Source: a virus. From it: DNA of 40,818 nt. Below are positions 37,954 through 40,818 of the stretch, in pieces. A model generated the notes under the pieces. The model was not told the DNA's origin. It searched no databases and saw only the letters and a program-made list of their open reading frames with translations. Both the position numbers and the translations under genes were made by a program. The number at the start of each line of letters is the position of its first letter. Position 1 is the stretch's first letter. Location: IMG/VR virus record IMGVR_UViG_3300010403_000016, positions 1 through 40,818 of that record. One strand, written 5' to 3'.

Positions 37954-38658
37954 ATGTGTAAAGACGATATGAAATATGATCATTATGATCATAAAAAATG
38001 TTGTGATTGCAAAGAAGGCCCACAAGGCGTTCCAGGTTTACAAGGCCCGCAAGGGATTCAAGGGGTTCCAGGACCTCAAGGTAATATGGGTTTAACAGGA
38101 CTCCAAGGTCCTCAAGGTCTACAAGGACCTGCAGGAAAAGACTGCGAACCACGTCCTCCATCTGAAAAATGTTGCTGTGATAGATGGGCAAATTTATTTG
38201 CTTCTCCTCCACAAACTATTGCTGCATTTGGAACAGGAGCTGATGCTGTATTGTTCCAAGGTCAAAATGCTGTTACTGCAGTTGATTTTGATTTGTCCAT
38301 GATGGGAGTTGATGGTTCAGTTAAATTTCTTAAATCAGGTGTTTACGTAATTAACTGGGGTGCTGAAGCTAGAGTTCAACCTCCAATTCCTCAACCTACA
38401 CCTTCATTTTCTTTCGGTCTGTGGGTTAATAATGTTGTAGTTCCAGGAAGCGTAATATCCGGTTATACACAAGCACCTAACGATGACACATTGCATATTG
38501 ACAACGAAGTGATTATTTCTGTGCAAGCTGGTGATGTTTTGAAACTCAGAAATGCATCTGCATTTATTTTGGAAATGGCACCGAATACAATCGGTATTCA
38601 GTTTCCTGTTGTTGTTGCATCTTTGAATATTCATTGCCTTAAAGATCTTTCAGTTTAA
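37954..38658 (+). CDS. Collagen-like protein with a C1q/TNF-like head, 234 aa
   Basis: Residues about 22-61 are 13 G-x-y triplets (start GPQGVPGLQGPQGIQGVPGP), flanked by Cys-rich segments (KKCCDCKEG and EKCCCDR) that may cross-link trimers. The C-terminal part (FGTGADAVLFQGQNAVTAVD, VKFLKSGVYVINWGAEARVQ, FSFGLWVNNVVVPGSVISGY, LRNASAFILEMAPNTIGIQF) has the strand layout of a C1q/BclA-like trimeric beta-sandwich. It is probably a surface fibre. AAGGAGG is an excellent ribosome-binding site. A perfect hairpin follows the stop. Confidence 0.8.
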   Translation: MCKDDMKYDHYDHKKCCDCKEGPQGVPGLQGPQGIQGVPGPQGNMGLTGLQGPQGLQGPAGKDCEPRPPSEKCCCDRWANLFASPPQTIAAFGTGADAVLFQGQNAVTAVDFDLSMMGVDGSVKFLKSGVYVINWGAEARVQPPIPQPTPSFSFGLWVNNVVVPGSVISGYTQAPNDDTLHIDNEVIISVQAGDVLKLRNASAFILEMAPNTIGIQFPVVVASLNIHCLKDLSV

Positions 38659-38667
38659 TAATTTAGG

Positions 38668-38695
38668 TTTGTTCGTTCCTCTAAAAACGAACAAA
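38668..38695. promoter_or_regulatory. Hairpin between the collagen-like and beta-helix genes
   Basis: TTTGTTCGTT (38668-38677) pairs perfectly over 10 bp with AACGAACAAA (38686-38695), 8-nt loop. No U-run follows, so it is a weak terminator at most. It may protect the 3' end of the collagen-like message or regulate the next gene. Confidence 0.55.
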
Positions 38696-38709
38696 AATAA
38701 AGGAATTTT

Positions 38710-40020
38710 ATGGCACTGACACATGCTCTAGCAACAAATAATTATGGTGAATCTCATCTGATCGTTGCAACATCATCGGCCAACGGAACCCATACCACTT
38801 TGGCCTCTGCAATGGCCGATGCCGTTTCTGGAGATACTATATTCCTTAGAGATAGTGTAACGGAGAATGTGACTCTAACAGCCGGAGTAAACATCACTGC
38901 ATGGACAGGAGGATCATTAAATGTACCATCAATAACTGGTACGTTGACGATGACAACCGCAGGGACATGCAACATAAGTGGAATCAGACTAGTTACTAAC
39001 TCAGCAGCTCTATTGGCTGTAACAGGCAGTGCAGCCTCTATTGTTAACCTAAATAATTGTTATTTGAATTGCAGTAACAACACAGGAATTACTTTCTCCT
39101 CAAGCTCATCTTCATCAAATATTAATATAAAAGAATGTTCTGGTGATATTGGTACGACAGGAATATCCCTTTTTAGCGATAGTTCAGCAGGTAATCTTAG
39201 AATTCTTTATTCAATGATAAATAACTCTGGTAATTCTACAACTGTAAGTACTAAATCAGCTGGACTTATTGCGATTGAATTTTCAGATATATCTTTTCCT
39301 ATTACTTATTCCTCTTCTGGGACTACAAGTGGAATTATCAATTCTCAATTAAATTGTGCTGCAATTAATGCCACAGCATTAACCACGAGTGGTACTGGAA
39401 CAATTTCAATCAATAATTCGGGTATTTTTTCTGGAACAGCTGCTTGCATATCAATTGGATCAGGTACAACAGTTCCTGTTTTGGGATGTATTATTAATAG
39501 TACAAATGCAACTGCCGTATTAACTGGAGCCGGAACAATACAATATTCGAATCTTTCTCTTTCAGGAACAGGAACAATCATTAATGTCACTACACAAACT
39601 GCTTCAGGAACTATTCAGGGATCAAGAACAACATCTCCAAGTGCAGGATTTTTAGGTGAAAGAATTGCAGCAACAGGAACTAACGTAAATTTACCATCTG
39701 CTACAGGTACGAATATAACAAGCATAAGCGTGACAGCTGGAATATGGGATATTTCTTGTAATACTTATTTTGCTTATACTGGTACTTCTTCTTTGGCTCA
39801 AACTTCTATAAGTGCAACATCAGCAACAATTGCCGGTACTATTGCCGATCAATATACATCACAAAATTACGTTGCAACAGCTGGATCAACTGCTTTGACA
39901 GTAGCAGGATTTAGAGTGGCATTAACAGCCACTACTACCTACTATTTAGTAGGATTAGCAACTTTTAGTACAGGTGCTGCTGCTGGTTATGGAAGAATTT
40001 CAGCTGTCAGAGTGGCATGA
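38710..40020 (+). CDS. Right-handed beta-helix tailspike-like protein, 436 aa
   Basis: MALTHALATNNYGESHLIVA leads to TLASAMADAVSGDTIFLRDS, the typical cap before a right-handed beta-helix ('A-x-A-x-A-x-x-G-D-T-I-x-x'). Repeating Asn/Ser/Thr/Gly strands then follow (VNLNNCYLNCSNNTGITFSS, GIINSQLNCAAINATALTTS), ending in a C-terminal trimeric domain (WDISCNTYFAYTGTSSLAQT, TYYLVGLATFSTGAAAGYGR). It would bind or cut host surface glycans. No catalytic residues can be assigned. Its 3' end overlaps a leftward gene by 34 bp. Confidence 0.75.
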   Translation: MALTHALATNNYGESHLIVATSSANGTHTTLASAMADAVSGDTIFLRDSVTENVTLTAGVNITAWTGGSLNVPSITGTLTMTTAGTCNISGIRLVTNSAALLAVTGSAASIVNLNNCYLNCSNNTGITFSSSSSSSNINIKECSGDIGTTGISLFSDSSAGNLRILYSMINNSGNSTTVSTKSAGLIAIEFSDISFPITYSSSGTTSGIINSQLNCAAINATALTTSGTGTISINNSGIFSGTAACISIGSGTTVPVLGCIINSTNATAVLTGAGTIQYSNLSLSGTGTIINVTTQTASGTIQGSRTTSPSAGFLGERIAATGTNVNLPSATGTNITSISVTAGIWDISCNTYFAYTGTSSLAQTSISATSATIAGTIADQYTSQNYVATAGSTALTVAGFRVALTATTTYYLVGLATFSTGAAAGYGRISAVRVA

Positions 40021-40250
40021 TTATTTAATTTAATAATTTCTAAAATATGCGAGTAAGCAACATATTTTCCATATAAATAGCCCACGTGAAAATTAAAGTC
40101 ATGTTCGCATTTAAACCCTTTTTTATCATATTCTGTCAATAATTCATCGATTGGTTCCATTGATCTTTTGATTTGATCAGACAGATTATATTCTTGACAA
40201 TTTGCGAAGGGTATATACATCAATGTTATAAGCAATAAAATCTTTTTCAT
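39987..40250 (-). CDS. Exported small protein, 87 aa; last gene of the leftward block
   Basis: MKKILLLITLMYIPFANCQE is a signal peptide (cleavage likely near N-C-Q). The mature part has helix-rich segments (LSDQIKRSMEPIDELLTEYD, VGYLYGKYVAYSHILEIIKL). The 3' end overlaps the convergent tailspike gene by 34 bp, which marks the meeting point of the two transcription blocks. With the upstream gene it forms a pair of exported proteins; an envelope role such as exclusion is possible. Confidence 0.65.
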   Translation of the reverse strand: MKKILLLITLMYIPFANCQEYNLSDQIKRSMEPIDELLTEYDKKGFKCEHDFNFHVGYLYGKYVAYSHILEIIKLNNHATLTAEILP

Positions 40251-40264
40251 TTCACTCTATATTT

Positions 40265-40513
40265 TCAATTATCTTCTACTTTACTCAAAAGACGTGTATA
40301 AAAAGTAAGCCTTCCTTTCAAATAATATTTTTTATCTAAATTATCGGGAATTTCTTGATCTTCATTTTCTAAGGCGATTTTCTTTTCTTGAAGAAAGGCT
40401 ACAGTCTCATTTTTCGATTCTGTTTTTCCGAGTACGTAAGAGATGTCTTGAATGGAGATTGAAGCAAAAGACAACGCAGGACATAAGCAAAGAATAAACA
40501 TTAAATTATTCAT
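40265..40513 (-). CDS. Exported small protein, 82 aa
   Basis: MNNLMFILCLCPALSFASIS is a signal peptide with a likely cleavage at S-F-A-S. The mature part is helical and Lys/Glu-rich (KTESKNETVAFLQEKKIALE, KKYYLKGRLTFYTRLLSKVE). AAGGAGT precedes the ATG but lies inside a hairpin. Located 14 bp before the other exported-protein gene. Function unknown. Confidence 0.65.
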   Translation of the reverse strand: MNNLMFILCLCPALSFASISIQDISYVLGKTESKNETVAFLQEKKIALENEDQEIPDNLDKKYYLKGRLTFYTRLLSKVEDN

Positions 40514-40518
40514 GGTTG

Positions 40519-40537
40519 ACTCCTTTTTTTAAGGAGT
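40519..40537. promoter_or_regulatory. Hairpin covering a ribosome-binding site
   Basis: ACTCCTT (40519-40525) and AAGGAGT (40531-40537) pair perfectly around a 5-nt loop. On the leftward message the AAGGAGT for the 82-aa exported protein is one arm, so the site can be hidden when the hairpin forms. No U-tract follows. Confidence 0.5.
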
Positions 40538-40557
40538 ATGAATCATTCAGGAATTTA

Positions 40558-40608
40558 TTAAAAGATTTTAGGAGGCCAGTCTGATTTAACTTCGCATTCA
40601 GAGCACAT
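40558..40608 (-). CDS. Possible CxxC micro-peptide, 16 aa
   Basis: MCSECEVKSDWPPKIF is preceded by AAAGGAT, 4-5 nt before the ATG, an unusually good ribosome-binding site for such a short frame. The same frame is open upstream without an ATG, so this could also be the tail of a longer, frame-broken zinc-ribbon protein. Reported because of the site and the CxxC. Confidence 0.3.
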   Translation of the reverse strand: MCSECEVKSDWPPKIF

Positions 40609-40649
40609 GTTATCCTTTGGATTTTCAAAGGTTGAAAATCTTTTTTTTA

Positions 40650-40818
40650 TTATCTTTTCACCATATCTATAATCCAACTTTCTTCAAATAAACTAGGTTT
40701 GGTATTTTTCCATTTTGTCGGCCATGAATTATTTTCTAAAATCCATTTTGGGGGGATATAACCTTTAGACTTCATGTTGTTTTTAGATCTGATGAATGAG
40801 AGCTTTCTTTCTTTTCGA
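40650..40818 (-). CDS. 57-aa basic hypothetical protein, 3' part (right-end copy)
   Basis: This is the end of the gene that begins at 128 in circular coordinates; the bases 40696-40818 repeat 1-123. It reads through the join without interruption to TAA at 40650-40652 and ends WIIDMVKR. The continuity is the best evidence that the molecule is circular or circularly permuted. Confidence 0.6.
   Translation of the reverse strand, partial: RKERKLSFIRSKNNMKSKGYIPPKWILENNSWPTKWKNTKPSLFEESWIIDMVKR
40696..40818. repeat. Terminal direct repeat, right copy
   Basis: Identical over 123 bp to the start of the window. See the left copy: a gene spans the junction, so one copy should be removed when the circle is closed. 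Confidence 0.97.

Overview
This window reads as one complete, circular, low-GC, tailed-phage genome. A 123-bp exact direct repeat sits at both ends (1-123 and 40696-40818), and a small gene reads across the join, so the unique circle is 40,695 bp. The gene set is that of a P22-like, short-tailed phage: TerS/TerL, a 704-aa portal, scaffold, a coat protein of the family opening 'M-S-(I/V)-T-T-T-G', an adaptor, a long gp10-like hub protein, ejection-type proteins and a large adhesion module. No integrase or transposase is visible. A short ParA lies next to a ribbon-helix-helix (RHH) protein, which suggests a phage-plasmid life style (inference). The host is not identifiable from the sequence. An obligate intracellular or other low-GC Gram-negative host would fit the lipoproteins, but that is only an impression.

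Layout. (1) 5737 down to 1 and on through the join to 39987: a tightly packed leftward early block with many ATGA overlaps. It holds a YqaJ exonuclease and RecT pair, ParA and an RHH partner, a T5orf172-RHH fusion, and many small proteins, several Cys-rich or exported. (2) 5738-5938: the divergent control region, with three related 16-bp operator-like sites. (3) 5939-11941: a rightward early/middle block with a Cro-like regulator, a membrane protein, an initiator-like protein with iteron-like repeats inside its gene, a SpoVG-like protein, a RusA resolvase and many small ORFs. (4) 11938-40020: the rightward late block with packaging, head, tail, ejection and fibre/adhesin genes. Three leftward cargo groups interrupt it: 17304-17961, 18727-19673 (with an HNH-type protein) and 32673-33412 (a regulator with three small membrane proteins). 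The early and late blocks converge and overlap by 34 bp at 39987-40020.

Main discovery. The major capsid gene is split by a 506-nt insertion (20117-20622) that has the base-pairing signature of a self-splicing group I intron. The last 7 nt of exon 1 pair with a guide sequence in the intron through six Watson-Crick pairs plus the diagnostic U-G at the splice site. The first 6 nt of exon 2 pair with the adjacent guide bases (P10). The intron's last base is G, candidate P7/P3 pairings and GAAA-tetraloop hairpins lie near its 3' end, and splicing restores the frame to a 329-aa coat protein. The intron carries a 119-aa ORF that resembles no homing-endonuclease family I know. A hairpin holding the capsid start codon, with the ribosome-binding site in its loop, suggests further translational control.

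Not seen: tRNA or rRNA genes, CRISPR, insertion sequences, an integrase, or any recognisable endolysin. How this phage lyses its host is open.
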